A stretch of DNA of 64,000 bases from NCBI RefSeq assembly GCF_002008365.1, contig NZ_MRDL01000046.1, forward strand, positions 288,035 to 352,034, given 5' to 3'. Positions 48,730 to 58,745 of the stretch are shown in pieces; positions within the stretch are counted from its first letter, which is position 1; every line of letters starts with the position of its first letter. The notes beneath the pieces are model-generated. The model made no database searches and was not told where the DNA came from. It saw only the letters and a list, made by a program, of their open reading frames with translations. Position numbers and translations under genes: made by a program. The DNA comes from Rhizobium leguminosarum bv. viciae USDA 2370. Lineage in GTDB: Bacteria; Pseudomonadota; Alphaproteobacteria; Rhizobiales; Rhizobiaceae.

Positions 48730-51700
48730 TCACACCTCAGGCTTCGGTCTCATCAGCCGAAGCCAGGCGGCGTGGTCGGTTTGCAGATCGACCGAGGCGT
48801 GGATCGCGGGAAGAAGCGGTTTGCGTTTGCGTCGGCCGAAGCGCCGTTTGAAGCCGAGGATATTTTCGACGACGCTTCTGGTGTAGAGCCCGGGGCCGCT
48901 TGAATAGATGCGCCATCCACCGTCGACGGCGATCTCTCCCGCCTTGACCCGCTCCCACTCGGCCGCCGCCTGATAACGATCATGGAAAGCCGCGTCGCTG
49001 CTGCTGAAATAGGTATTGCGCTGGCGCAGCGAAGCATGCGGCAGCGCTGATGTGACTGAAATCGGATTGACGACAGCGATCGCCTTCCAGAGTTCGTCCA
49101 CGTCCGCCTCCAGCGCCAGCGTCTCGCAGTAGCGCAGATGCGCATGTACATACATCAGCCCGATCTCGCGCCCGAAGAAAGAGGAGGATTCGGCGCGGCG
49201 AAACAGTGTCTCGGGGCCGCCGGCATAGGTCGCGGGCTTTTCCATCAGCCGCACGCCGTCGGGAAAGAGCAGATGCTCTTCGATCAGCTTCATATGATCG
49301 CGTCGCTGAACCGGCGTAAAGAGGCCGCCGAGCATCGCCTGCGTCATCGAGATCAGCGAGTAATGCAGGCCGGTGCGCCGGTCGCTCGGGTGCAGCAGCA
49401 ATTCGACACCATCATGGCTGGGATCGAAGATACCGTAGCCGGCAACGATACCGTCACGCACGAGATGGCGGTTGAAATCCCGGCGCATCGCCGTTGCGAT
49501 CTTCCTCAAGCCCTTGGCCTTGTCGCCATGGCCGAGGCGGCGCAGGATCGCGGAATAACGGACGATCTGCTCGTAGAGCAAAGCAACGGTCCAGCTACTG
49601 ACCATCCAGTCGCGCAGATGCGGATCGGCCGGCTGCAGGGAATCGTTCCAGTCTCCCTCGCCATAGCGGATCAGATGCGTTCCCGGGATGAAAGCTTCGC
49701 CAACGGTATCGAGCAGCTTCTCGACATGGATTGCGATGGTGTCGGGCTCCGGTGCCCGGGCCATGGTCTTTTCATCACGCCAGGAGACTTTCTCGTCGAG
49801 GATGGCGAGATCGCCGGTCGCTTCGATATAGTCGCAGAGCGCCTTCAGCGGCCAGACGACGATGTCGCCGTGACTATCGCCTGCCCGGATATTGGCATAG
49901 GGCTCCAGCATGAACCACTGCGGCCAGTCACCTTTTTCCAGGTATTGTTCGCTGAAGACGGTCTTCAGCACCTCTTTGGCTTCGCGGTCATGCTCGTAGG
50001 CGAGCAGGAATTCGATCGGCCCCTGGCAGGCGTCGCGCGTACCCCAGGCAGCACCGGTATATTGCTCGAGGCCGTGCGGCACGCTCAGATGCACAATGGC
50101 ATCATGCGCGAGCCAGGGAAGCAGGGCCGTCTGCGCGGCAAGGTCGGGCGAGGTGCTGGCGATCGTCACGCCGCGCACGGCGTTCCGCCAGAATTTTGAT
50201 GCCGGCGCAAGCATGGCATCACCGGTGACGCCGGCCTCATATCGTTGCGCCAGGCGCTCGGCCTCCGCCGCATCGGTCATCGAGCCGACGACGGCAAAGG
50301 AAAGCGTCTGCGTCGGTCGCGATCGCAGTGCGACGAAGGCGCCGTTGCGCGCCATCCCGTCGCTATAGAGCAATTCGTCGCCACCGATCTCCTCGATGGC
50401 ATCGGGCGTCGAACTCACCAGCCAATAGCTGGCATCGGGATAACGCTCGCCCCAGAGCCAGGCCGGGTCCGGCCGGAAAAGAATGCGCTTGGCTAAGGTG
50501 TCGAATGCGATCTGCCCGCCCGCGTCATATTCGCGCTCGCCGAGCACGACATGACCAAACACCAGGAAGCGGCATGGCTCGCCCTCGACAGAGACGGTCC
50601 ACTGCATCGCCGCATCCTCGCCGGAGGCGACTGCCGATACGATGATCGTGCGTTCGGAGAGGCGATAGATCCAACGGCAATCGCTGAGTCCCATTTCGAA
50701 AGCCGACGGCACCGCCAGAAGCTGCCAGCCGGCGCCGACATCCGCCATGATGCGCAGCCCGCCGGCGCGCGTCAGATTGTAGGGGTCACGGGAGACGGAA
50801 AAGAGCTTGTGAAAAGACGTATTGCCGATCGTCAGCTGCGCCGCAAAAATGCCCTGCATCCAGCAGGTCGCGGCAAGCGTCGCATCGTCGAGCAGCATAT
50901 TCTCACCGCTTCTGACGATCGCGCCGTGACGGCGCGCCACCATGAGCTCCTTGTCGCGCAGGACCACATGACGGTTCAAAACGCCGTCCGACACGAAAAA
51001 CGAAAGAAGCTTTCCGTCGACGCGCTCTTCCAGGCTCCGCTCCGGATAGAGCTGGCTGATCGCCTTTTTGTCCAGCGCCTCGGCCTTCAGCAAGGCAGCA
51101 TCCTGAAGCAGACTGCAGACCGGCGTGACCTCCTCGATATCGGCAGCCGCACTGTTGGTCGCCGCAAGCGCGTCAAGTCGTGAAAGGTCGGCATCGCTCG
51201 ACGCTTCGGGATGATCGGCGGCGAAGACGGCAAAGAAGGTCGCGGTCACACCGCTTGCCGGCACGGAGAGCGATTTCGACTGGATGGCGGGACACGCCGT
51301 CTCTTGCTGCCGCCGTTTGCTCGGCAGGCTGGTGCCGAAAGGGCCGACCAGCCGATCGTCGAGGCGGTCCTTCGCCTGCACCAGCTGAATGGCATCCGTG
51401 GCATAGGCAGCCGCCCCATCGCGGCAGCCTTGCACGAGCCAGGGGTTGCGGGCACCCGACTGCTTGAGATTTTGCCGGTTCATCACGACCGGGCCGAATG
51501 TCTCATGATCGGTGATATGGTGATCGACATATTGCGATGCATAGGCTTCGCTGTTCATCAGGAAGCCGCGGTCGCCGAGACCGACGTCCTGGATCAGTAC
51601 CAGATCCACCGGCAGCGCTCCATCCTTCAGATGGCGGATGGAGACACGCCAGAACCAGGCCGTTTCGGAGGGATGAAGCTCGAGGCGGACGGTGTAGCCG

Positions 51701-52017
51701 ATATCGCCTCTCTTGCCGCTCCAGGAGAAGCTCGTCGTATCGTGCCCGAAGCTGCCATTAGCGCGAGGCCCGACAATCTCGACGACATCAGGTGCCGCAC
51801 CGCCGATGCGCAGATACAGCCGTCCGATGCCGCCGGTGAGCGGCGAGCCCTGGATCTGGTTGATCTGCACCGATCCCTTGTCGTCGGCATATTCGATGGC
51901 AAACAGCGTGCCGTTCGGCAGGGCCGCTATCGACAGGCCGGATCCGTTGCTGATCGTGAAGAGGCCAAGCTCTTCGCGTCGGGGCATTTGAAAACTGCGC
52001 GTAAGGTCCGTGGCCAT
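48730..52017 (-). CDS. GH94-family glycoside phosphorylase, large
   Basis: 1095 residues, no signal peptide. N-terminal beta-sandwich (about 20-300), linker, then an (alpha/alpha)6 catalytic domain and C-terminal beta domain. The catalytic acid region YGEGDWNDSLQPADPHLRDW is near residue 785; THLIRYGEGDWND and GLEQYTGAAWGTRDACQGPI support GH94. Length and architecture are closest to 1,2-beta-oligoglucan phosphorylase (about 1090 residues), which cleaves beta-1,2-glucan, the backbone of rhizobial cyclic glucans, with phosphate; cellobiose phosphorylase (about 800) is shorter. The substrate is inference. Confidence 0.72.
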   Translation of the reverse strand: MATDLTRSFQMPRREELGLFTISNGSGLSIAALPNGTLFAIEYADDKGSVQINQIQGSPLTGGIGRLYLRIGGAAPDVVEIVGPRANGSFGHDTTSFSWSGKRGDIGYTVRLELHPSETAWFWRVSIRHLKDGALPVDLVLIQDVGLGDRGFLMNSEAYASQYVDHHITDHETFGPVVMNRQNLKQSGARNPWLVQGCRDGAAAYATDAIQLVQAKDRLDDRLVGPFGTSLPSKRRQQETACPAIQSKSLSVPASGVTATFFAVFAADHPEASSDADLSRLDALAATNSAAADIEEVTPVCSLLQDAALLKAEALDKKAISQLYPERSLEERVDGKLLSFFVSDGVLNRHVVLRDKELMVARRHGAIVRSGENMLLDDATLAATCWMQGIFAAQLTIGNTSFHKLFSVSRDPYNLTRAGGLRIMADVGAGWQLLAVPSAFEMGLSDCRWIYRLSERTIIVSAVASGEDAAMQWTVSVEGEPCRFLVFGHVVLGEREYDAGGQIAFDTLAKRILFRPDPAWLWGERYPDASYWLVSSTPDAIEEIGGDELLYSDGMARNGAFVALRSRPTQTLSFAVVGSMTDAAEAERLAQRYEAGVTGDAMLAPASKFWRNAVRGVTIASTSPDLAAQTALLPWLAHDAIVHLSVPHGLEQYTGAAWGTRDACQGPIEFLLAYEHDREAKEVLKTVFSEQYLEKGDWPQWFMLEPYANIRAGDSHGDIVVWPLKALCDYIEATGDLAILDEKVSWRDEKTMARAPEPDTIAIHVEKLLDTVGEAFIPGTHLIRYGEGDWNDSLQPADPHLRDWMVSSWTVALLYEQIVRYSAILRRLGHGDKAKGLRKIATAMRRDFNRHLVRDGIVAGYGIFDPSHDGVELLLHPSDRRTGLHYSLISMTQAMLGGLFTPVQRRDHMKLIEEHLLFPDGVRLMEKPATYAGGPETLFRRAESSSFFGREIGLMYVHAHLRYCETLALEADVDELWKAIAVVNPISVTSALPHASLRQRNTYFSSSDAAFHDRYQAAAEWERVKAGEIAVDGGWRIYSSGPGLYTRSVVENILGFKRRFGRRKRKPLLPAIHASVDLQTDHAAWLRLMRPKPEV

Positions 52018-52122
52018 TGAGATCTCGTCGATTGGCTTCAGAAGGGAACTGGAAGATGACGCAAAATGATTGAGAGAAATCTTACCGGAGATCGGAAGAT
52101 CGGCAACTTCTCACCATGGTTT

Positions 52123-53664
52123 TCACGTTGAGGCCGGTCGCCTGGCGAAGGGCACTGAGAGCAGGGCGCAGCCGGTCAGGATAGCGACGATCATCCAGGC
52201 TTCGTTGATCGCCTGGACGCTAGCCGCGGTCTGGACCAGCGGATCGAGCAGCGCCATGGTATCTGCATCGAAGCTGCCGCTATGTGCCGATATGGTCTGC
52301 GGAGGCGCGCCGACGAATGTCCCAGCCTCGATGTCGCCGGCTTGAAGACGGGTCCACAGGGCCTGTCCCAGCGGTTCCGAGCGCGTGTAGATGATGGTGT
52401 CGATCAGCGCGATGCCGATCGCCCCGCCGAGATTGCGCATCAGGTTGAAAAGTCCACTGGCATCGGGAATGCGATCTGGCGGAAGTGTGCCGAGCGCCAG
52501 CCGCGTCGGCGGCAGCAGGCAGAACATGATGGCGACGCCGCGCACGACCTGCGGCCAGAACATCGCGTCATAATCCGTGCGAGGATCCTGAAACGCGCTC
52601 ATCCCGACGCCGATCGCAAAGAGCGCGAAACCGGCCGCCGACAGCAGCCGCGCATCCATGCGCTTCTCCAGCGCGACCGCGATCGGCGCCGTCACCAACT
52701 GCGCGATGCCGGTGACCAGCATCGTCATGCCGATCTCAAGCGCGTCATGCCCCCTGATGAAAGCGAGGAAGACCGGCATGAGATAGACCGAGCCAAAGAG
52801 GCCGATGCCGAGCACGAAGCTCAGAACCGATCCGACGAGAAAGTTCCGATCGCCGAAATTGCCGAGATCGACGATCGGCCTGCCTCGGCGCAGCGTTCGC
52901 CAGACGAAGACGCCTCCCGAAGCAAGGCAGACGGTGAGCAGGCTGAGCACATAGGCCGAGATCCAGCCGCTCGTCGGCGCCTCCTTCAGGCTGAGTTCCA
53001 AAGTCGTCAGCGCGGTCGCCATCAGCAGGAGCGACAGACCATCGAGATGCCTCAGTTCGGACGGATCGGTCGCCTGCCGCGGCAGGGACCGTGCGGCCAG
53101 GATTGCCGAGACGATACCGGGGATGATGTTGATCAGGAACAGCCAGTGCCAGGAATAGGTCTGCGTCAGCCATCCGCCGACGATCGGTCCGACGGTTGGA
53201 GCAAGCACCGCAAGCACGCCGGCGATCGTCGTCGCAAGCGCCTGCCGCTCGTTCGGGAACAGGATGAACACGGCTGAAAATACCGATGGGATCAGCGTTC
53301 CGCCGGAAAAACCCTGAAGCACCCGCCAGGCCACCAACTCGCCGAAGCTGCCGCTCGCCGCACAGCCGGCGGAGGCTGCGACGAACAGGCTGATGGCAAT
53401 GACGAACAGCCATCGCATCGTCAACAGCCGGGTCAAGAAGCCGGTGAGCGGGATCGCCACCACCTCGGCGATGAGATAGGCCGTCTGTATCCAGCTCATC
53501 TGATCCGGATCGATGCCCAGCGCTGACTGGATGGTCGGCAGAGATGTCGCCACCACCTGGACGTCGAGGATCGCCATGAACATGCCGACGCACATCGCCA
53601 GGAAGCCGAGCCAGACGATGGCGGGCGTTTCATCAGGACGGGCAGATTCAAGTCGTTCCGACAT
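52123..53664 (-). CDS. DHA2-family MFS multidrug exporter (EmrB/QacA type)
   Basis: 513 residues with 14 predicted helices. Motif C and the DHA2 start MFMAILDVQVVATSLPTIQS, GWRWL-type region as YSWHWLFLINIIPGIV, and RNLGGAIGIALIDT near helix 12. It exports hydrophobic compounds by proton antiport. Without an EmrA-type partner gene alongside. ATG 53664; a long in-frame extension upstream lies partly inside the flagellin gene and is rejected. Confidence 0.87.
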   Translation of the reverse strand: MSERLESARPDETPAIVWLGFLAMCVGMFMAILDVQVVATSLPTIQSALGIDPDQMSWIQTAYLIAEVVAIPLTGFLTRLLTMRWLFVIAISLFVAASAGCAASGSFGELVAWRVLQGFSGGTLIPSVFSAVFILFPNERQALATTIAGVLAVLAPTVGPIVGGWLTQTYSWHWLFLINIIPGIVSAILAARSLPRQATDPSELRHLDGLSLLLMATALTTLELSLKEAPTSGWISAYVLSLLTVCLASGGVFVWRTLRRGRPIVDLGNFGDRNFLVGSVLSFVLGIGLFGSVYLMPVFLAFIRGHDALEIGMTMLVTGIAQLVTAPIAVALEKRMDARLLSAAGFALFAIGVGMSAFQDPRTDYDAMFWPQVVRGVAIMFCLLPPTRLALGTLPPDRIPDASGLFNLMRNLGGAIGIALIDTIIYTRSEPLGQALWTRLQAGDIEAGTFVGAPPQTISAHSGSFDADTMALLDPLVQTAASVQAINEAWMIVAILTGCALLSVPFARRPAST

Positions 53665-53932
53665 GCGATGATCCCGCGCGCTGCGTTCTCCGCCCTGGGG
53701 TGCGAAGACTAAGGCCGATCGTGGTTGCGATCGAGACGACGGACAGCATGGCTCGGAAGTGAACCGCGATTTCGCCGATCGCGACACCATAGTTCGGATG
53801 AGGACAGGAGGGATAGGGACCCGCCGACACAAATTTGCACGAGTGAGTTGAACGCGATCGAGCCTGACCGGGTGGGCCAGGCTCGATCGTGTCACCAACG
53901 GATTTGCTCCGAGCGCCCTATATGTCCGGCGC
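53665..53932 (-). promoter_or_regulatory. Gap between flagellin and MFS genes
   Basis: 268 bp. Next to the flagellin end it holds a strong hairpin (see 53855-53889); the rest upstream of the MFS gene shows no clear promoter motif. Confidence 0.4.
53855..53889 (-). terminator. Hairpin terminator of the flagellin gene
   Basis: Perfect 12-bp arms CGATCGAGCCTG / CAGGCTCGATCG around an 11-base loop, 44 bp past the flagellin stop. No T run; likely a strong structural terminator. Confidence 0.65.
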
Positions 53933-54841
53933 TTAGCTGCGGAAGAGCGACAGGATATTCTGCGACGACGAATTCGCGATCGATAGCGACTGGATCGCAA
54001 GCTGCTGTTGTGTTTGCAAGGTAGAGAGTTTGCTCGACTCCTCCTCCATGTCGGCGTCGACCAGCCGGCCCACACCCGAGTCGATCGAATCGGAAAGCGC
54101 ACTGACGAAGTCTTCCTGCAGATCGATGCGCGTCGAGATCGAACCTAGTTGCGCACCGGCAGAGGTCATTGCCGACAGTGCGGATTCGATGGTCGACAGC
54201 GCCGACTGGATCTGACCGGTGGTGAAGTCGGTGATATCAAGCGAATAGACGGAATCGCCGTTTGCATCAGCCGTTCCGAGGATGCCGGACGCGGTATCGA
54301 TCGTCCCGCTGCTCATGCCGAACAACACATTGCCCGTGGAGCTGGTATCCAGAGCGTATTCCGTCATTTTAACGGAAACGGCGCCGGAGCCGTCGCGAAC
54401 GAAGGACGATACGACACTTTTCGTGCCATCCGCGCCCGCGACCCAGTTTTCACCCGAGAACGACGCCGACTGGGCAATGCTCAGCAGTTGTTCCTGAAGC
54501 TGGCTGATTTCTTCCTGGACCTTGGACTTGTCGACACCGTCCTCGGTCGCTGCGACAAGCTTGGATTTGATCTCGTCGACAACGTCGATCGCATTGTCCA
54601 TGGCCGTATAGGCAGTATCGACCTTTGCTGCGCCAAGGCCCAGCGCGTCGGACACGGCGGAGAGCGCCTTGTTGTCGGACCGCATCGTGGTTGCGATCGA
54701 CCAGTAGGCGGCATTGTCGGATGCGGTGTCGACCCGATAGCCGGTAGAAACACTGTTCTGTGTCGTTTCGAGACTGGAGTTGATGTTGCGCAGCGTCTGA
54801 AGGGCAGACATCGCTGAATTGTTCGTATTGATGCTCGTCAT
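53933..54841 (-). CDS. Flagellin (orphan copy)
   Basis: 302 residues. N-terminal flagellin domain (MTSINTNNSAMSALQTLRNI, VSTGYRVDTASDNAAYWSIA) and C-terminal domain (LVDADMEEESSKLSTLQTQQ, SLSIANSSSQNILSLFRS) with a short variable centre, typical of rhizobial complex flagella. No other flagellar gene is in the window, so it is an orphan filament subunit, probably a minor flagellin. It stands alone between an MFS exporter and a sugar-uptake cluster. Confidence 0.93.
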   Translation of the reverse strand: MTSINTNNSAMSALQTLRNINSSLETTQNSVSTGYRVDTASDNAAYWSIATTMRSDNKALSAVSDALGLGAAKVDTAYTAMDNAIDVVDEIKSKLVAATEDGVDKSKVQEEISQLQEQLLSIAQSASFSGENWVAGADGTKSVVSSFVRDGSGAVSVKMTEYALDTSSTGNVLFGMSSGTIDTASGILGTADANGDSVYSLDITDFTTGQIQSALSTIESALSAMTSAGAQLGSISTRIDLQEDFVSALSDSIDSGVGRLVDADMEEESSKLSTLQTQQQLAIQSLSIANSSSQNILSLFRS

Positions 54842-55151
54842 GGGAAATTCGACCCGCTCTTAGAAGTTGAATGTGTTGCATCCCGGGGAACATCCCGGCC
54901 GTGGCGAGCAGCCTCATGCTTATCGACCAATGTTCGAGCCGGTCGATTCGCCATCGTTGAAACAATTATGGTACTTAAAGGTACATTAATTATTAACGCC
55001 GGAATTATCCTTACAAAACAACGCAGGTAAGCGGCTCGGAGGCCGTTGCAAAAAGTTTGAAATCGGCAATTGACGTGTCGGCAGGAAACTGACTATCAAT
55101 ATTAAATCAATTTGATTGACTTCAAAAATAAGCAACAAGGGGAACGATTGA
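54842..55151. promoter_or_regulatory. Divergent flagellin / ABC importer control region with a CtrA-like box
   Basis: 310 bp, AT-rich. TTAA-N7-TTAA (54975-54989, TTAA AGGTACA TTAA) lies 134 bp from the flagellin start. Near the importer gene is ATCAATTTGAT, a short palindrome, inside TCAATATTAAATCAATTTGA (about 55094-55116). Its SD is AAGGGGAA. Confidence 0.5.
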
Positions 55152-56843
55152 ATGAGATTGAGCAAGAGTGCAATCCGCAACAATTCCGTGCGCGCTGGCT
55201 TTGCGGCGGCAACCGCTCTGACGGCGCTCGTCGTTTTTGGGGCGGGGGGTGCATCCGCAGAGTCAGTGCTGACGATGCATATCGAGGAGCAGAGCAGCTG
55301 GGTTCAGAACTTCAATCCGTTCGACCTTGCCGGCCGCCGGCAGAGCACGATGGATTTCATCTACGAGCCCCTGGTCATCTTCAATGCCGAGGATGGCGGC
55401 AAGCCGGTGTTTCGCCTGGCGACCGACTATAAGTTCTCCGAGGATATGAAATCAGTCACCTATACGCTGCGGCCTGGTCTGAAGTGGTCCGACGGCCAGC
55501 CGCTGACGTCGGCTGACGTGAAGTACACGATCGATCTCATGCTGAAGAACCCCGCGCTCGACACTGTCGGCGTCGGCGAAACCATTGCCTCCGTCGAGGC
55601 GCCGTCGGCGACCGAGGTCAGGATCGATCTCAAGGCGGTGAACTCCGATTTCCCGGAAACGCTTGCCGATCTCGCCGTCGTTCCCGAGCATATCTGGAAG
55701 GACGTTTCCGATCCGGTCGCCTTCAAGAACGAGAAGCCGGTCGGTTCCGGCCCGATGACGGAGCTGCGCCGTTTCACGCCGCAGGTCTACGAGCAGTGCC
55801 GCAACCCGAACTACTGGGATGCCGCCTCGCTGCATGTCGATTGCCTCAGGCTGCCGCAGATCTCAGGCAACGACCAGATGCTTGCCATCCTGCCGGAAGG
55901 CAACATGGACTGGATCGGATCCTTCATTCCGCAGATCGACAAGACCTTCGTCCCGCTCGATCCCGACCATAACGGCTATTGGCAGCCGCCGGCCGAAACC
56001 GTCGCCTTCCAGATGAACTTCAAGAGCGGCAATGAAGGCAACCTCGAGGCCTACAAGGATCTGAACTTCCGCCATGCCTTCAGCCTCGCCATGGACCGCG
56101 CGTCGATGGTCGATATTGCCGGCTTCGGCTATCCTGTCGTCAACGTGCATGCGACCGGCCTGCCGCCGCGTTTTGAGACCTGGCGCAACAAGGGCGCCGA
56201 AGGCGACAAGGACGCCTTCATGGGCTTCGATACCGAGGAGGCCAACAAGATCCTCGACGATGCCGGCTACAAGAAGGGTGCCGACGGCTTCCGCACCACG
56301 CCGAGCGGTAAGCCGATTGCCTTCCCGATCATCGTTCCGAACGGCTGGACGGACTGGATCGATGCGGTCCAGATTGCGGTCGAAGGCCTGCGTGCAGCCG
56401 GCATCAACGCGTCCGTTGCCACGCCGGAATATGAACAATGGCGCAAGCAGATCATCGATGGCAGCTTCGAGGTCGTCATGAACTCCCGCGCCGACGGGGC
56501 AACGCCATTCCGCGGCTATTACCAGAGCCTGTCGACCGCTTACGGCGGGCGCATCACCGGCGCGCCCTCGCGCTATTCGAACCCGAAGCTGGACGCGCTT
56601 TTCGATCAGTATCTGAAGGCGACGTCGGAGGACGATCACAAGAAGATCTTCAACGACATCCAGCTGCTGATTGCCGACGACTTCCCTGTCGTGCCGGTAT
56701 TCAACGGGCCGACCTGGTATCAGTTCTCCAGCAAGCGCTTCACCGGCTGGGTCACCGACAAGGATCCCGTCATGAATCCGGAGGACCATGACAACAACCG
56801 CATGCGCCTGATGCATCTGCTGCGCCTCAAGCCGGTCCAATAA
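55152..56843 (+). CDS. ABC importer substrate-binding protein, family 5
   Basis: 563 residues. Signal peptide 1-37 (ATALTALVVFGAGGASA, then ES). SBP_bac_5 fold: YTLRPGLKWSDGQPLTSADV near 110-130 and AFSLAMDRASMVDIAG at about 310. Family 5 usually binds peptides or, in chitin-degrading bacteria, chitobiose and chito-oligosaccharides; the GH20 gene downstream makes the latter likely. First gene of a five-gene Opp-type importer. Confidence 0.9.
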   Translation: MRLSKSAIRNNSVRAGFAAATALTALVVFGAGGASAESVLTMHIEEQSSWVQNFNPFDLAGRRQSTMDFIYEPLVIFNAEDGGKPVFRLATDYKFSEDMKSVTYTLRPGLKWSDGQPLTSADVKYTIDLMLKNPALDTVGVGETIASVEAPSATEVRIDLKAVNSDFPETLADLAVVPEHIWKDVSDPVAFKNEKPVGSGPMTELRRFTPQVYEQCRNPNYWDAASLHVDCLRLPQISGNDQMLAILPEGNMDWIGSFIPQIDKTFVPLDPDHNGYWQPPAETVAFQMNFKSGNEGNLEAYKDLNFRHAFSLAMDRASMVDIAGFGYPVVNVHATGLPPRFETWRNKGAEGDKDAFMGFDTEEANKILDDAGYKKGADGFRTTPSGKPIAFPIIVPNGWTDWIDAVQIAVEGLRAAGINASVATPEYEQWRKQIIDGSFEVVMNSRADGATPFRGYYQSLSTAYGGRITGAPSRYSNPKLDALFDQYLKATSEDDHKKIFNDIQLLIADDFPVVPVFNGPTWYQFSSKRFTGWVTDKDPVMNPEDHDNNRMRLMHLLRLKPVQ

Positions 56844-56862
56844 GCCTCGCGAGGGAGCGGAA

Positions 56863-57843
56863 ATGCGCGTTTCGAGCCGGCGCCTCGGCGTCTATGCGGT
56901 CGCCCTGGCGTTCGCCATCGTCATGAACTTCATTCTTCCCCGGCTCATGCCGGGGAGTCCTGTCGATGCCATGGTCGCCCAGCTCGGCCCGCGGGCAACA
57001 CCTGCCGCCGTCGAGGCGATCAAGGCGCGCTTCGGCGCGGTCGACCAGCCGATGCTCTGGCAGTTCGTCGATTACGTGAAGGGGTTGGCGACCCTCGATC
57101 TCGGCGTCTCGGTCAAATATTACCCCCAGACCGTCGTCCAGGTTCTTGGCCGTTCGACGCTCTGGACAGTCTTCCTTGTCACCACCGCGATCATCTTTTC
57201 GCTCTGCGTCGGTGTCGTGCTCGGCGCGATCTCGGCCTGGCGTCGCGGCGGACGCTTCGACACGATCGTCTCGCCGCTCTCCGTGATCATGATTTCGGTG
57301 CCGCCTGTCATCGTGGCACTGACGACACTTTTCGTCTTCGCGGTCTCACTGCGCTGGTTTCCGGTGGGATATGCCTATGATCCCAACCTCGATCCCGCCT
57401 TCGATTTCACCTTCATTGGCAGCGTGTTCGCCCATGCGATCCTGCCGGTCCTGACGCTTTCGCCGTTCCTGATCGGCGAATTCCAGACGACGATGCGCTC
57501 GTCGATGATCTCGGTACTCGGCGAGGACTATGTAACCATGGCGCGCGCCAAGGGGCTCAGCCACCTCACCGTCATGTTCGGCTACGGCGCACGCAATGCC
57601 ATGCTTCCCGTTTTGACCAACCTGGCGCTGATGCTCGGCGCCGTCTTCGGCGGCTCGATCGTCACCGAGATCGTCTTCAACTATCCGGGGTTGGGACTGA
57701 CACTTTATACTGCGAGCATCGCCCGCGATTATCCTGTCATCCAGGGACAGTTGCTGCTGATGACGCTCGCGACGCTGGGTGCCAACTTCCTCGTCGACAT
57801 CATCTACGGGCTCGTCGATCCCAGATTGCGGGAGGCCGTATGA
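56863..57843 (+). CDS. ABC importer permease, DppB/OppB type
   Basis: 326 residues, six helices. N-terminal FILPRLMPGSPVDAMVAQLG and the EAA loop EDYVTMARAKGLSHLTVMFG (about 223-242) that contacts the ATPases. Forms the channel with the second permease. Confidence 0.92.
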   Translation: MRVSSRRLGVYAVALAFAIVMNFILPRLMPGSPVDAMVAQLGPRATPAAVEAIKARFGAVDQPMLWQFVDYVKGLATLDLGVSVKYYPQTVVQVLGRSTLWTVFLVTTAIIFSLCVGVVLGAISAWRRGGRFDTIVSPLSVIMISVPPVIVALTTLFVFAVSLRWFPVGYAYDPNLDPAFDFTFIGSVFAHAILPVLTLSPFLIGEFQTTMRSSMISVLGEDYVTMARAKGLSHLTVMFGYGARNAMLPVLTNLALMLGAVFGGSIVTEIVFNYPGLGLTLYTASIARDYPVIQGQLLLMTLATLGANFLVDIIYGLVDPRLREAV

Positions 57844-58745
57844 TGAGCTTTACGCTGCGGCCCATCCTCAGGCAAAAGAAAGCGCTGGCCGGCCTCATCA
57901 TCATTGTGGCTCTGTGGCTGATGGCGCTGTTTGCGCCGATCGTTGCGCCCGGCGAACCGGGAGCGCGTGTCGGGCGCTCGCATCAACCGCCGTCGATCGA
58001 ACATGTCATGGGCACGACGAAGATGGGGCGAGATGTCTATCGCCAGTTCGTCTGGGGCGCCCGTAGCTCTCTCTCCGTCGGTTTTGCCACGGGCATTGCC
58101 ATCACCGTTCTCGGCACGGCCATCGGCCTCGTCGCCGGTTATGCCGGAGGCAGGACCGATGCGGTGCTCGATCTTGCGACCAATGCCGTGCTTGTTGTCC
58201 CCAACATGCCGCTGCTGATCCTGCTCGCCTCCTTCGCCGGGACGGTGGGGCCGATGACGATCATGGCGATCATCGCGCTGACCTCCTGGCCCTGGGGCGC
58301 CCGCATGACACGCTCGCAGACGATGGCGCTTCGCAATCGTGACTTCGTCACTGCCTCCAAGATGATCGGAGAGCCGGCCTGGCGCATCATCTTCGTGGAA
58401 ATCCTGCCGAACCTGACGACGCTGATCGGCATCAACCTCGTCGGCAGCATCATCTATGCCATCGTTGCCCAGACGACGCTCGAATATCTGGGCTTTGGCG
58501 ATCCGCTGAAGGTCTCCTGGGGCACGATGCTCTACAATGCCCAGAATTCCTCGGCGATCATGGTCGGCGCATGGTGGGACATCGGGGTGCCGGCAGTTGG
58601 CATCGCGCTGACGGGGCTTGGTCTTGCGCTTTTGAATTTCACCTTCGACGAGATCGCCAATCCGCAGCTGCGCTCCGGCCCGGCGCTGACGCGCTGGTTC
58701 CGCCTCAACCGTGCCCGCAACAGGGAACTGGAGCTTGGCCGATGA
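57840..58745 (+). CDS. ABC importer permease, DppC/OppC type
   Basis: 301 residues. N-terminal segment HVMGTTKMGRDVYRQFVWGA (like GTDxLGRDxxSR) and EAA loop NRDFVTASKMIGEPAWRIIF. Overlaps the previous stop by four bases (an in-frame ATG three bases later is equally possible). Second channel half. Confidence 0.92.
   Translation: MMSFTLRPILRQKKALAGLIIIVALWLMALFAPIVAPGEPGARVGRSHQPPSIEHVMGTTKMGRDVYRQFVWGARSSLSVGFATGIAITVLGTAIGLVAGYAGGRTDAVLDLATNAVLVVPNMPLLILLASFAGTVGPMTIMAIIALTSWPWGARMTRSQTMALRNRDFVTASKMIGEPAWRIIFVEILPNLTTLIGINLVGSIIYAIVAQTTLEYLGFGDPLKVSWGTMLYNAQNSSAIMVGAWWDIGVPAVGIALTGLGLALLNFTFDEIANPQLRSGPALTRWFRLNRARNRELELGR

Noticed and set aside
54975..54989. Reading the TTAA-N7-TTAA near flagellin as a certain CtrA site
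   Set aside because: It lacks the C after the second half-site and is 134 bp from the start, so it is kept only as a candidate.
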